A stretch of DNA of 64,000 bases from Nitrospirillum sp034653275 (GTDB taxonomy: Bacteria; Pseudomonadota; Alphaproteobacteria; Azospirillales; Azospirillaceae). This document shows positions 35,341 through 46,479 of the stretch, in pieces. The notes beneath the pieces were generated by a model, which searched no databases, was not told the DNA's origin, and worked only from the letters and a program-made list of their open reading frames with translations. The number at the start of each line of letters is the position of its first letter. The stretch's first letter is position 1. Both the position numbers and the translations under genes were made by a program. Location: NCBI RefSeq assembly GCF_034653275.1, contig NZ_JAYEES010000004.1, forward strand, positions 372,001 through 436,000, in the 5' to 3' direction.

Positions 35341-35636
35341 GGTGTCTCCTTAGACGGGTAGTTCCCGGTCCAATGTCGCCCGGCCGCGGGTATGCGGCGG
35401 CGGGCATCAAATCATGACGGGAGCGAACCGGTGGACCGGGCAGGGCTCCGCGACAAATTCGATGCCATAGTCATGGAATCCAACTCGCCCGAGGACAAGC
35501 AAGAAAATCTGAACAATACTTAAAGTGATTGGCGAGCTGTACTGATGGATGAGGGAAACCAGGGTCCGTATATGACCTTTGGCCTTTCGGATGAGGGGGG
35601 TAGGCCGTCATTCACCCGGTGGATGATTGGCGGTTA
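35341..35636. other. Region upstream of the cold-shock gene; possible 30-codon open frame
   Basis: This 296-bp stretch lies between the cold-shock gene and the patatin gene, both on the minus strand. It is AT-richer than average. A plus-strand frame from GTG 35431 to TAA 35523 (30 residues, hydrophilic, GGGAG 7 nt before the GTG) is the only candidate gene. It has no recognised relatives and may be chance. Confidence 0.3.
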
Positions 35637-36652
35637 TTAAGATGCCATTCGCACCGGGATGCCGAAGACGCGCAGGGCCTCGCGCAGCTCGGGCAGGGCC
35701 CGCTCCACCACGGCCTTGCCCTCGGCGATGGCCTCCTCCGCCCGGTCGAATTCCAGCAGGCCGATGTGGCCCAGGCGGGGCTTCAGGTGGATATCCGGCG
35801 GCTCGCCCGCCAGGCGGGACCGGGTGATGCGGTCCAGCGCGATGCCCAGCGAGGTCGCCATGACGCCGAACATGCTGGGCCCCTCGTACTTGGGCGGCTG
35901 CGGCCGGGCGCGGCGGGATTGCAGGAAGGCGGACAGGAACTCGAAATTATGCTTCTGCGGCACCTCGCCCCCCAGGTCGGCCGGCGCCTCCATGTCCTCG
36001 GTCGCGGGGGCGGCGTCGGGCGGGGCGGCGGCGCCCGCCTCGCCGTCATGGCGGCCCCGGGTGCGGCCGATGATGTCGGCGTTCAGGTCGACGGCCACCA
36101 CCATGGCGGCGCCCATGGCGCGGCAGGCGGCCACGGGCACGGGGTCGACCAGGGCGCCGTCCACCAGCCAGCGACCGTCGACATGGGATGGCGGGAAGAT
36201 GCCCGGCATGGCGTAGGAGGCGCGCATGGCCTCCACCACCGAGCCGCGGCGCAGCCACACCTCCTTGCCGGTGGCCAGGTCCGTGGCCACGGTGATGAAG
36301 GGGCTGGCCAGATCGTCGAAGGTCGCGTCGCCCAGGTGCTGGTTCAGCTCGGCCAGCAGCTTCTCCCCCCGATCAGGCCGCCGCCGCTGCGCAGGCGCAG
36401 GTCCAGCAGGCCCAGGATGCGCATCTTGGTCAGGTTGCGCGCCCAGTGCTCCAGCGTCTCCAGATGGTTGCCGAGGTAGACGCCGCCGACCAGCGCGCCG
36501 ATGGAACAGCCCGCCACCACGTCGGGGTGGATGCCGTGCTGGGCCAGGGCCTGCAGCACGCCGATGTGCGCCCACCCCCGGGCGACGCCACCGCCCAGCG
36601 CCAGGCCTAGGGTGGGGCGGGGGGGGTGGCGCTCGGGATGGCGGTCGGGCAT
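35637..36652 (-). pseudogene. Patatin-like phospholipase, frameshifted at a six-C run
   Basis: The intact protein would be about 338 residues of the RssA/NTE-type patatin family, which cleaves lipid acyl esters. The first part (from ATG 36652) has the oxyanion loop GGGVARGW and the nucleophile elbow GCSIGALVGG. It then leaves frame at C-run 36365-36370. The second part, in another frame, continues as EKLLAELNQHL and includes the catalytic Asp in VDGALVDPVPV. One missing base in the run explains the break exactly. The cause may be a sequencing error, phase variation or true loss. All catalytic motifs are otherwise intact. Confidence 0.85.
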
Positions 36653-36848
36653 GGCGGTCTTCTCTCTGTCGGCGGGGGACGACACTGAACTAGGGGGCGG
36701 GGCCGGGCCGCCCAGCGTACCGGCTTCTGTTAGCCGGTGAAAGTGGCACGGGGTGGGCCGAAATGAGAGACGAAATGGGCCGGGCTGGCGCCCCGGCGAC
36801 GGTCTGCTATGGTGGCGGCCCCCACCCACCGCCCGGATGACCAGGCCC

Positions 36849-37576
36849 ATGACCAGCGCGCCCCGGCTTCTGTTCCCCGTTCCCCAGCCCACCGTGCCCG
36901 TGGCTGGGCTGGCAGGGGGGATGGCGCCGTCTTCCCCGTGCACCGCATCTATTGCATCGGGCGCAACTATGCGGCGCACGCCCGCGAAATGGGCTCCGAC
37001 CCCACGCGGGAGCCGCCGTTCTTCTTCCAGAAGCCGGCCGACGCCGTGCAGGTGGTGATGCCGGGCACGGTGGCCGACCATCCCTATCCCACGCTGACCA
37101 GCAACTATCATTATGAGGTGGAGCTGGTGGCCGCCATCGGCGTGGGCGGCCGGGACATCCCGGTCGACCAGGCGCTCACCCACGTCTTCGGCTACGCCGT
37201 GGGCCTGGACATGACCCGGCGCGACCTGCAGCGCGCCATGGGCGACATCAAGAAACCGTGGGAGATCGGCAAGGCCTTCGACCGCAGCGCCCCCATCGGC
37301 CCACTGCACCCCGTGTCGCGGGTGGGGCACCTGGCCGCCGGTGCCATCACCCTGGCGGTGGACGGCGAGGTCAAGCAATCCTCCACCCTGGACCAGATGA
37401 CCTGGAAGGTGGCGGAGCAGATCGCCAACCTGTCCCAGGCCTTCGCCCTGCTGCCCGGCGACCTGATCTTCACCGGCACGCCGGAGAACGTGGGCCCGGT
37501 GGTGCCGGGCGACCTCATCACCGCCCACGTCGACGGCCTGCCCGACCTGTCACTGCGCATCACCGACCGGGTGTAA
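36849..37576 (+). CDS. Fumarylacetoacetate hydrolase family protein, probable frameshift near the start
   Basis: From residue 35 or so the protein matches the FAH family (fumarylpyruvate hydrolase-like). It has YCIGRNYAAHAREMG, the acid-residue pattern HYEVELVAAIG that supplies metal-binding Glu residues, GLDMTRRDLQ and FTGTPENVGPV. The expected N-terminus MTSAPRLLFPVPQPT starts at 36849 but is in another frame. Adding one G to the run at 36915-36920 joins them. Translation from a downstream start such as GTG 36939 could still give the full domain. These Mg-dependent enzymes split C-C bonds of acylpyruvates. Confidence 0.82.
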
Positions 37577-37713
37577 GGGCGGGGCGCCGGGCAGGGGCGC
37601 CGCGCGGTGTCGCGCCGGCCGGTTCTGGCTGGCGGGGGCGGCTTCGTGCTAAGCATGGCCCCGTCTTTTTCCGCGCCGGGCGCCTTGCCCGCAGTCCGAG
37701 GTTCCCCGGTCCC

Positions 37714-39549
<1,836 letters not shown>

Positions 39550-39566
39550 GCGATGCGGGGGCCGGC

Positions 39567-40442
39567 ATGATCCTTTTGCTGGCCGTCGTCCTGGTGCTCT
39601 GCTTCGCGGCGGCGGTCGGCGCCTTGGCGCGCGGCGGTGGGGCCGCCCTATTCACCACGCCCCGCCGGGCCGACCCCGGCGCCCCGCCGGACGGCGTGCC
39701 CCTGCGCGCCGTGGCCTATAAGGCCGCCGATGGTATTTTGCTGGAAGGCTGGGCAGCGGAACCGGCCAGCACGCTGCGCCCCACCGTGCTGATGCTGGCG
39801 GGCCCCGGGCAGGGCAAGGCCGACCTGCTCGCCCCCGCCATTGCCCTGGTCCAAGCGGGCTATGGCGTCTTCCTGGCGGCCCGCCGCCCGGCGTCCCTGA
39901 TCCCCAAGGGTGGTTTGGGGGAGGTGGGCCTGCTGGCTGATGCCCGCGCCGCCCTGGACCAGCTGACGGCCCACGGCGTCTCCGGCTCCCGCCTGGTCAT
40001 CCTGGGTGTGTCGGCGGCGGCGGCCCTGGCCGTGCACATGGCCTGGGAACGGCGGCCGGCGGCGGTGGTGCTGGCCGCACCGCCCACCGCCGGCGCCGAT
40101 CTGCTGGCAGCCCGCTGGCGCCTGCCCCTGTTGTCCAGCCTGGCGGCCCATCCGCTGAAGGTGGTGGAGCGGCTGCGGGCGGCGGCCCCCGCCTGCCCGC
40201 TGCTGGTGCTGCACGGCCTGGCGGACCGGACGGTGCCGCCGGCCATGGGCCAGGCGGTGTTCAAGGCGGCGCCGGAGCCCAAGCACGCCGCCTGGATCAA
40301 GGGGGCGGGCCACGCCGACCTGTGGGACAAGGGCGGCACCGACGCGCTGCTGGACTTCTTGGCCGGCCGCCGGGGCCCGGCGCCGACCCTGGATCAGGAG
40401 GCGCCGTGGCGGGCGCCGGGCTTGCCCGCCGTCAGGCCCTAG
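39567..40442 (+). CDS. Membrane-anchored alpha/beta hydrolase
   Basis: The 291 residues start with one hydrophobic helix (2-24), likely an uncleaved anchor. The hydrolase fold shows the nucleophile elbow GVSAAAAL near 150, Asp in LHGLADRTVPP near 220 and His in GAGHADLWD near 250. This gives a complete Ser-Asp-His triad. It is 17 bp after the ABC exporter and probably in the same operon. The substrate is unknown. The last 4 bp overlap the convergent GNAT gene. Confidence 0.8.
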   Translation: MILLLAVVLVLCFAAAVGALARGGGAALFTTPRRADPGAPPDGVPLRAVAYKAADGILLEGWAAEPASTLRPTVLMLAGPGQGKADLLAPAIALVQAGYGVFLAARRPASLIPKGGLGEVGLLADARAALDQLTAHGVSGSRLVILGVSAAAALAVHMAWERRPAAVVLAAPPTAGADLLAARWRLPLLSSLAAHPLKVVERLRAAAPACPLLVLHGLADRTVPPAMGQAVFKAAPEPKHAAWIKGAGHADLWDKGGTDALLDFLAGRRGPAPTLDQEAPWRAPGLPAVRP

Positions 40443-40942
40443 TCGACATACCGCCGCAGCCGGAAGGCGGGGGAGCCATCGGCGTAGTAGTCCTCCTCCA
40501 CCGAGGTCTGGTGGAAGCCCAGGCGCTCGTACAGCGCGCGGGCGGCCTCGTTCTCCGGATGCACCTCCAGCGACAGCCACTGGTGGCCGGTGGCGCGGAC
40601 CCGGTCCAGGGCGGCCCGCATCATGGCCTTGGCCAAGCCCCGGCCGCGCTGGTCGGGATGGGTCGCCAGGGAATAGAGGCGCAGGCCCCGGGTGCCCTGG
40701 CGGGACAGCAGCACGGCGCTGGCCGCCAGCGTGCCGTCGGCACCATCGATCACAAGGATGTGGGCGGACGGCCGCTCCAGCAGGCGGCGGAAGCTGCGTC
40801 GTCCCATGCGGTTGAACGCGAAGCAGATCCTTTCCAGCGCCAGCAACGCCTCCAGGTCGGCCGGGGTGGCGGGGCGGGGGGCGGGCGCGCTGGCGGGGGC
40901 AGGGGCGGGGGCAGGGGCGGGGGCAGGAGCGGGGGATGTCAT
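40439..40942 (-). CDS. GNAT-family N-acetyltransferase
   Basis: The 167 residues have a (Pro-Ala)n N-terminal tail of about 20 residues, encoded by a GGGGCA-type simple repeat (about 40885-40930), then a GNAT fold. The acetyl-CoA loop reads HPDQRGRGLAKAMM near 95, and the C-terminal part has ENEAARALYERLGF, typical of RimI-like enzymes. The start at 40942 is the first after the non-coding upstream sequence. It is divergent from the RimK-type operon. The protein or metabolite acceptor is unknown. Confidence 0.85.
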   Translation of the reverse strand: MTSPAPAPAPAPAPAPASAPAPRPATPADLEALLALERICFAFNRMGRRSFRRLLERPSAHILVIDGADGTLAASAVLLSRQGTRGLRLYSLATHPDQRGRGLAKAMMRAALDRVRATGHQWLSLEVHPENEAARALYERLGFHQTSVEEDYYADGSPAFRLRRYVD

Positions 40943-41101
40943 GATGCGGCTGAGGGTAAGGGCGCGCGCGCGCGGCCGCCAAATCAAAAACCCTTTATCT
41001 TCCCGCCCCGGCATTGGCATGGAGATTTAATGCGCGCCGCCCGGACACTGGGGGCACCACGGCGGCCTTGGGTGCCGTGGGGCCTTCCAGAGGATTGCAC
41101 C

Positions 41102-41326
41102 ATGGCACGCATCATCGTCATCGAACGCGGCCCCGGCGGCCTGTGGGCCGCCCATGACAGCGCCGGCCTCATCGGCGGCGTCTTCACCGAGCGCCGCGCC
41201 GCCGTGACCTTCGCCACCTTCCAGCCCGACCATCCCACCGTGCTGCTGCGGGCCGGCGCGGGCGGGCCGGGCGCGGACGGCAGGGGCCGCGCGCTCGCCG
41301 CGCCCCTTCCCAGTACCCGCTTTTGA
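41102..41326 (+). CDS. Small conserved hypothetical protein upstream of the RimK-type gene
   Basis: The 74 residues begin MARIIVIERGPGGLWAAHD, continue with FTERRAAVTFATFQ, and finish with a Gly/Ala-rich tail. AGAGGA lies 7 nt before the ATG. It is 13 bp upstream of the RimK-type ligase gene and likely co-transcribed. The strand-helix pattern may form a small beta-alpha domain, similar in style to DUF2188-like proteins. The function is unknown. Confidence 0.65.
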   Translation: MARIIVIERGPGGLWAAHDSAGLIGGVFTERRAAVTFATFQPDHPTVLLRAGAGGPGADGRGRALAAPLPSTRF

Positions 41327-41339
41327 GGGGAGGGCCTCC

Positions 41340-42962
41340 ATGCCGGACTTTGCCACAGCCGCCCATTCCCCTCTGGCCCCCGTGCGCCCCCTGGCGCGGG
41401 CCGCATCCGATCTGATCGTGGTGGTGGAGCGGCGGGGCGACTTCCGCTGGCCCGACGCCGAGGGCCGGGTCATGACCGCCGGCGCCTATGTCGCCGCCCA
41501 GCCGGGCCGCCCGCGCCGCGTCATCAACCTGTGCCGCCACGCCGACTATCTCTCCGCCGGCTACTACGCCTCGCTGTTGGCGGAGGCGCGCGGCGACCGG
41601 GTGACGCCGGCGCTGCGCACGCTGGCCGACCTGGTGGGGGCGGGAACGGGCCAGACCGACCTGGCCGACAGCCTTGCGGACCTGAACCCCCGCCTGGTCC
41701 ATCTGCCACCCCCGCCGGCGGGGGTCTCCCGGCACACCGCCAACATCTATTTCGGCCGCACGCCCGATACCGGGCTCACCGATGTCGCCGCCCGCCTGTT
41801 CCAGCGCCTGGACTGTCCGCTGATGCGCCTGACCCTGGCGTATGGTGAGGGCGGGTGGCGCATCGCCGGCCTGGCCCCCCTGGGCACCGACGCCGTGCCC
41901 CGCATGCACGACGTCTTCTTCCTGAACGCGCTGGAGGCGCACGCCCGCCGGCGCTGGCAGCGGCCCCGGGGGCCGGCGGCGGCGTCCTTCACCCTGGCGG
42001 TGCTGCACGACCCGGCCGACCCCCTTCCGCCCAGCACGGCCGGCACGCTGGCCCACCTGGCGCGGGTGGGCGACGATTTGGGCGTGCGGGTGGAGGTCAT
42101 CGGCCGGCGCGACTACCGCCACCTGGCGCGGTTCGACGGCCTGTTCATCCGCGAGACGACGGCGGTGCCCCACCACACCTTCCGCTTCGCCCGCAAGGCA
42201 GAGGCGCTGGGCATCCCCGTGGTGGACGACACCACCAGCATCCTGCGGTGCACCAACAAGGTCTACCTGGCGGAAATGCTGGCGGGTCATGGCGTGGCCA
42301 CCCCGCGCACCCGCCTGGTGACGCGCGCCACCCTGGCGGACGTGGCGGCCGCGCTGACTTTCCCCGCCGTGCTCAAGGTGCCGGACGGCGCCTTCAGCCG
42401 GGGGGTGGAGCGGGTGATGGACATCGACGCCTTCCACCGCGTGGCGGCGGCCCTGCTGGCGCGGTCGCAGATCATCCTGGCGCAGGACTACCTGCCCACC
42501 GCCTTCGACTGGCGGGTAGGCGTGCTGGGGGGCGAGGTGCTGTTCGTGGCGCAATATTACATGTGCCCCCGGCATTGGCAGATCGTGCGCCACGCCGCCG
42601 ACGGCAGCCATGACGAGGGCGCCACCCGCGCGGTGGCCGTGGCCGACACCCCGCCCGCCGTCCTGGCCGCGGCGTTGGCCGCCGCCCGCCTGATGGGCAA
42701 TGGCCTCTACGGCGTGGATCTGAAGCAACTGCCCTCGGGCGAGGTCGTGGTGATCGAGGTGAACGACAATCCCAACCTGGATGTGGGGGCGGAGGATCGC
42801 GCCGCCGGCCCCCTGCTGTGGCGCCGCGTCATCGGCCACTTCCTGACGGCCGCCGGCCGCGCGCCCATGCCCGGCAGCACCGCCGTCTTCGCCATTGACC
42901 TGCCCACCGCCGAACGCGCGGCCCTGGCCCGCGCCGCTGCCGTGCGGGCGGCGGTGGCGTGA
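41340..42962 (+). CDS. RimK-family ATP-grasp ligase with RLAN N-terminal domain
   Basis: The 540 residues have an N-terminal RimK-like region (RLAN; VINLCRHADYLSAGYYASLLAEARG near 60) and a C-terminal ATP-grasp ligase. ATP-grasp marks are FPAVLKVPDGAFSRGV near 340, AQDYLPTAFDWRVGVLGG near 380, YGVDLKQL near 458, and the Mg-binding VIEVNDNPNLDVG near 470. Such enzymes join an amino acid, often glutamate, to a carboxylate on a protein or metabolite. The substrate is not known. A strong terminator follows. Confidence 0.86.
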   Translation: MPDFATAAHSPLAPVRPLARAASDLIVVVERRGDFRWPDAEGRVMTAGAYVAAQPGRPRRVINLCRHADYLSAGYYASLLAEARGDRVTPALRTLADLVGAGTGQTDLADSLADLNPRLVHLPPPPAGVSRHTANIYFGRTPDTGLTDVAARLFQRLDCPLMRLTLAYGEGGWRIAGLAPLGTDAVPRMHDVFFLNALEAHARRRWQRPRGPAAASFTLAVLHDPADPLPPSTAGTLAHLARVGDDLGVRVEVIGRRDYRHLARFDGLFIRETTAVPHHTFRFARKAEALGIPVVDDTTSILRCTNKVYLAEMLAGHGVATPRTRLVTRATLADVAAALTFPAVLKVPDGAFSRGVERVMDIDAFHRVAAALLARSQIILAQDYLPTAFDWRVGVLGGEVLFVAQYYMCPRHWQIVRHAADGSHDEGATRAVAVADTPPAVLAAALAAARLMGNGLYGVDLKQLPSGEVVVIEVNDNPNLDVGAEDRAAGPLLWRRVIGHFLTAAGRAPMPGSTAVFAIDLPTAERAALARAAAVRAAVA

Positions 42963-42996
42963 GGCTCGGGAGCGCCCAGTTCCATCATGTGAAAAA

Positions 42997-43034
42997 GCCG
43001 CGCCCGAAAGCGATTCCGGGCGCGGCGCTTTTTT
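42997..43034. terminator. Intrinsic terminator between RimK-type gene and higA
   Basis: GCCGCGCCCG (42997-43006) and CGGGCGCGGC (43017-43026) form a 10-bp GC stem followed by CTTTTTT (43028-43034) on the plus strand and preceded by an A-run, so it also serves the minus strand. It lies between the convergent RimK-type and higA genes. Confidence 0.88.
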
Positions 43035-43416
43035 ATTCGGCGCCGATCTGTTCGCGCAAAGGGTAGGGACGGACCAGGATGTCGGCCGAGATGCCGAGGT
43101 GCTCGCTCAATGTCCGGATCATGGGCAGGGTCAGCGGGCGCACGCGGTTCAGCACCTCCGCCACCCGGCCGCTGCCTCCGATCAGACCTTTCAGGGCGGC
43201 CCTTCCCGATCCCATCTGGTCCAGGCGGAACAGGATGGCCTCGATGGGATCCGGCGGCGTCATGGGGCTGGTCGCCCGTTCATAAGCCTCCGCCAGGGTG
43301 ATCAGCACGTCCAGCCGGTCGCCTTCCGGGGTGCCCGGCTGGGCGTTCCACAGCGTCTCGATTTCCATGTGGGCGGCCGCAAGGTCGTCGTCGGTGCGGA
43401 TGGGCTTGATATCCAT
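43033..43416 (-). CDS. higA: HigA-type antitoxin
   Basis: The 127-residue protein has a C-terminal XRE helix-turn-helix (about 75-115; GSGRVAEVLNRVRPLTLPMIRTLSEHLGI) and an acidic N-terminal part rich in Asp and Glu. This matches HigA antitoxins, which neutralise HigB and repress the operon. It starts 2 bp after the higB stop; ATG 43416 is chosen. The toxin-first order is the usual higBA arrangement. The two CTCCC-N5-GGGAG palindromes upstream of higB are the likely operators. Confidence 0.88.
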   Translation of the reverse strand: MDIKPIRTDDDLAAAHMEIETLWNAQPGTPEGDRLDVLITLAEAYERATSPMTPPDPIEAILFRLDQMGSGRAALKGLIGGSGRVAEVLNRVRPLTLPMIRTLSEHLGISADILVRPYPLREQIGAE

Positions 43417-43418
43417 GG

Positions 43419-43715
43419 TCAAATGGTCTCCACGTCGATGGCGTCATATTCAGCGTGGCTGCCGACGAAGCGTATGTAGACGGTCTTGAAGTCGTAGTTC
43501 ACCCAAACGACAAGGCGGTACTTGTTGCCGCCGATGTTGAAGATGACGCGCTGGCCGACAAAGCTGGCGGTGGCGTAACGGGCCTTGATGTCCGCCGGAC
43601 CGGTCCATTGGGCTTTGGCCGTTTCAGCGTACCAGGTTTCCAAAGGCCCGCGGCTGTCTTCCCGTCCACGTTTGGCCCAGTGGGCCTGCAGGGTTTTGTG
43701 GGCGATGATCCGCAT
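43419..43715 (-). CDS. higB: HigB-type mRNA interferase toxin
   Basis: The 98 residues match the HigB family (RelE fold). The C-terminal part reads NKYRLVVWVNYDFKTVYIRF followed by GSHAEYDAID, with conserved basic and aromatic residues for ribosome-dependent mRNA cleavage. HigB inhibits translation until bound by HigA. The start at 43715 is the first ATG matching the family N-terminus (MRIIAHKTL). It lies divergent to secDF, an essential gene, so spread of the pair is limited by its setting. Confidence 0.9.
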   Translation of the reverse strand: MRIIAHKTLQAHWAKRGREDSRGPLETWYAETAKAQWTGPADIKARYATASFVGQRVIFNIGGNKYRLVVWVNYDFKTVYIRFVGSHAEYDAIDVETI

Positions 43716-43729
43716 GGCCAAAGGATAGC

Positions 43730-43772
43730 TTGCTCCCACCACGGGAGCAAACGAAAACTCCCATGGCGGGAG
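43730..43772. promoter_or_regulatory. Double palindromic operator of higBA
   Basis: Two palindromes CTCCC-N5-GGGAG lie upstream of higB. The first (core 43733-43747) extends to TTGCTCCC-N5-GGGAGCAA at 43730-43750, and the second is at 43758-43772. They are centred 25 bp apart and start about 15 bp before higB. This is typical of cooperative autoregulation by an antitoxin, with repression tuned by the toxin:antitoxin ratio. Confidence 0.85.
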
Positions 43773-43953
43773 CGGCCGTGGCGGTGACGCCCATCGTATG
43801 CTTTTTTGGTTGGAAGCGTGCGGGGGTGCGGGTATTCAAGGCGCTTGGTTTAACCGGCCCGTGGTGGGTGTTTCCGCCGGGGCCGCCTGTTCCCTGCGGC
43901 GGACGTTCCCACATGAGGGGGCCCCGCGCCAGGTTCCAAGGACGTCGTACCCA

Positions 43954-46479
43954 ATGCTGCGCTTTTCACCGCTCAAGTCCGCGTTGATCGCCCTGGTCTG
44001 TTTCCTGGGCGTGGTCTTCTCCCTGCCCAGCCTGATATCCAAGGATTACCTGCCCGGCTGGATGGCCGACCGGCACGTCAACCTGGGCCTGGACCTGAAG
44101 GGCGGCTCCTACCTGCTGCTGCAGGTGGATAGCGACGCGGTGGCGAAGGAACGGGTGGAAAGCCTGATCGATGAGGCGCGCACCGCGCTTCGCGCCGCCA
44201 AGATCCAGACCAGCGGCGTCACCCCCGCCGGCCGGTCCGTGACCATCACCGTGGCCGATGGGGGCGACGTGGACGCGGCGCGAAAGGCGCTGGGGCCCAT
44301 CGCCACCGCCACCACCGGCGGCGGCGTGCCCGAGGTGGACCTGCGCACCGACGGCCAGGCCATCGTGCTGACCCTGACCGACGCCGGCTTCAAGGACCGC
44401 ATCGACAAGGCGATGGCGCAGTCCCAGGAAATCGTCCGCCGCCGCATCGACGAGACGGGCGTGAACGAGCCGGTGGTGGCCCGCCAGGGCGGCGACCGCA
44501 TCCTGGTGCAGCTGCCCGGCGTGGAAGATCCCGGCCGCATCAAGCGCCTGATCGGCCAGACCGCCAAGATGACCTTCCGCCTGGTGGTGACGGACGAGGC
44601 CCCCCGCGCCGACGGCGCCGCCCCTCCCGGCACCCAGGTCCTGACCGTCGCCGACGGCCGGGGCGAGCGCAAGATCCTGGTGCGCAAGAAGGTGGAGGTC
44701 GACGGCGCCAACCTGACCGACGCCAGCCCCACCACCGACCAGAACGGCCGCTGGGTCGTCGCCTTCCGTTTCGACAGCATCGGCGCCCGCCGCTTCGCCG
44801 AGACGACCACGAACAACGTGGGCAAGCCCTTCGCCATCGTGCTGGACGACAAGGTCATCAGCGACCCCGTCATCCAGGAACCCATCACCGGCGGCCGGGG
44901 CCAGATCAGCGGCAGCTATACCGCCCAGACGGCCAACGACCTGGCCGTGCTGCTGCGCGCCGGCGCCCTGCCGGTGCCGCTGACCGTGGTGGAAGAACGG
45001 ACCATCGGGCCGGAGCTGGGCGCGGACAGCATCCATGCCGGCCTGACCGCCGTGGCCGTGGGCTTCGTCCTGGTCGTGGCCTATATGCTGATCAGCTACG
45101 GCATCTTCGGCGTGTTCGCCAACATCGCCCTGCTGTGCAACCTGTTCCTGACCCTGGCCCTGCTGGGCATCCTGCAGGCCACGCTGACCCTGCCCGGCAT
45201 CGCCGGCGCCCTGCTGACCCTGGGCATGGCCGTCGACGCCAACATCCTGATCAACGAACGCATCCGCGAGGAACTGAGGAAGGGCGCCACGCCGCTGGCG
45301 GCGCTGGAGGCCGGCTTCTCCAAGGCCTACGCCACCATCACCGACAGCAACCTGACCACGCTGATCAAGATGGCCATCCTGTTTTCGGTCGGCACCGGGA
45401 CCATCAAGGGCTTCGCCGTCACCATCAGCCTGGGCATCCTGACCTCGATGTTCACGGCCACCGTGGTGGCGCGCGCCATCACCGCCAGCTGGTTCCGCCG
45501 TTTCCGGCCCAAGACGCTGACCGTGGGCACCCGCCTGCGCCCGGCGCCCGACCACACGAACTTCCAGTTCATGCGCGGCCGGCACATGGGCATCGGCCTG
45601 TCGGTGTTCCTGTCGGTGGCCTCCATCGTGCTGTTCTTCAAGCCCGGCCTGAACTACGGCGTGGATTTCGCCGGCGGCGTGGTCATCGAGATCCGCACCG
45701 ACGGCCCGGCCGACTTTGCCAAGCTGCGGTCCAAGATGGAAACCCTGCACCTGGGGCCCGTCCAGCTGCAGCAGTTCGGTTCCCCCTCCGACGTGCTGAT
45801 GCGGCTGGAGCAGCAGGCCGGCGGCGACGCCGCCCAGCAGGGGGCCGTGAAGGCGGTGCAGGAGGAACTGAACAAGGACTTCCCTGGCGCCGTCATCCGC
45901 CGCCAGGAAGCCGTGGGCGCGTCGGTCAGCGCCGAGCTGTTCCACGACGGCATGCTGGCCCTGGGTCTGGCGGCCATCGCCATGCTGGGCTACATCACCT
46001 TCCGCTTCGAATGGCAGTTCGGCATCGGCGCCGTGGTCACCATGCTGCTGGACGTGACGAAGACCGTGGGCTTCTTCGCCATCACCGGCATGCAGTTCAA
46101 CCTGACCTCCATCGCCGCCATCCTCACCATCATGGGCTATTCGATCAACGACAAGGTCGTGGTCTATGACCGTGTGCGTGAGAACCTGCGCCTGTACCGC
46201 AAGATGCCCCTGCGCGAGCTGATCGACCGCAGCATCAATGAGACGCTGAGCCGGACCATCGGCACCTCGCTGGCCATCTTCCTGGTGACCGTGCCCCTGG
46301 CCCTGCTTGCGGGTGAGCAGTTGCGCGAGTTCGCCTGGGTGCTGCTGTTCGGCGTGGTGCTGGCGACCTCGTCGTCCATCTTCATCGCCGCCCCCATCCT
46401 GCTGTTCCTGGGTGAGAAGAGCCTGCGCCGGCCCACGCCGGCCGACGGCTCCGCCGCCCCGCCCGCCCCGGCGGAGTAA
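43954..46479 (+). CDS. secDF: Fused protein translocase subunit SecDF
   Basis: The 841 residues contain SecD (about 1-515) and SecF (about 530-841) in one chain. Each has a first membrane helix, a periplasmic domain and five more helices. Signature pieces are VNLGLDLKGGSYLLLQV near 35, GMAVDANILINERIREE near 425, LNYGVDFAGG near 566 and MGYSINDKVVVYDRVREN near 727. SecDF uses the proton gradient to pull exported proteins from SecYEG. The ATG at 43954 is preferred over upstream frames since it starts the first helix and has AAGGA 11 nt upstream. yajC is not adjacent. Confidence 0.96.
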   Translation: MLRFSPLKSALIALVCFLGVVFSLPSLISKDYLPGWMADRHVNLGLDLKGGSYLLLQVDSDAVAKERVESLIDEARTALRAAKIQTSGVTPAGRSVTITVADGGDVDAARKALGPIATATTGGGVPEVDLRTDGQAIVLTLTDAGFKDRIDKAMAQSQEIVRRRIDETGVNEPVVARQGGDRILVQLPGVEDPGRIKRLIGQTAKMTFRLVVTDEAPRADGAAPPGTQVLTVADGRGERKILVRKKVEVDGANLTDASPTTDQNGRWVVAFRFDSIGARRFAETTTNNVGKPFAIVLDDKVISDPVIQEPITGGRGQISGSYTAQTANDLAVLLRAGALPVPLTVVEERTIGPELGADSIHAGLTAVAVGFVLVVAYMLISYGIFGVFANIALLCNLFLTLALLGILQATLTLPGIAGALLTLGMAVDANILINERIREELRKGATPLAALEAGFSKAYATITDSNLTTLIKMAILFSVGTGTIKGFAVTISLGILTSMFTATVVARAITASWFRRFRPKTLTVGTRLRPAPDHTNFQFMRGRHMGIGLSVFLSVASIVLFFKPGLNYGVDFAGGVVIEIRTDGPADFAKLRSKMETLHLGPVQLQQFGSPSDVLMRLEQQAGGDAAQQGAVKAVQEELNKDFPGAVIRRQEAVGASVSAELFHDGMLALGLAAIAMLGYITFRFEWQFGIGAVVTMLLDVTKTVGFFAITGMQFNLTSIAAILTIMGYSINDKVVVYDRVRENLRLYRKMPLRELIDRSINETLSRTIGTSLAIFLVTVPLALLAGEQLREFAWVLLFGVVLATSSSIFIAAPILLFLGEKSLRRPTPADGSAAPPAPAE

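Noticed and set aside
40885..40930. GC-rich simple repeat considered as a regulatory repeat
   Set aside because: It encodes the Pro-Ala tail of the GNAT protein in frame and is explained by that.
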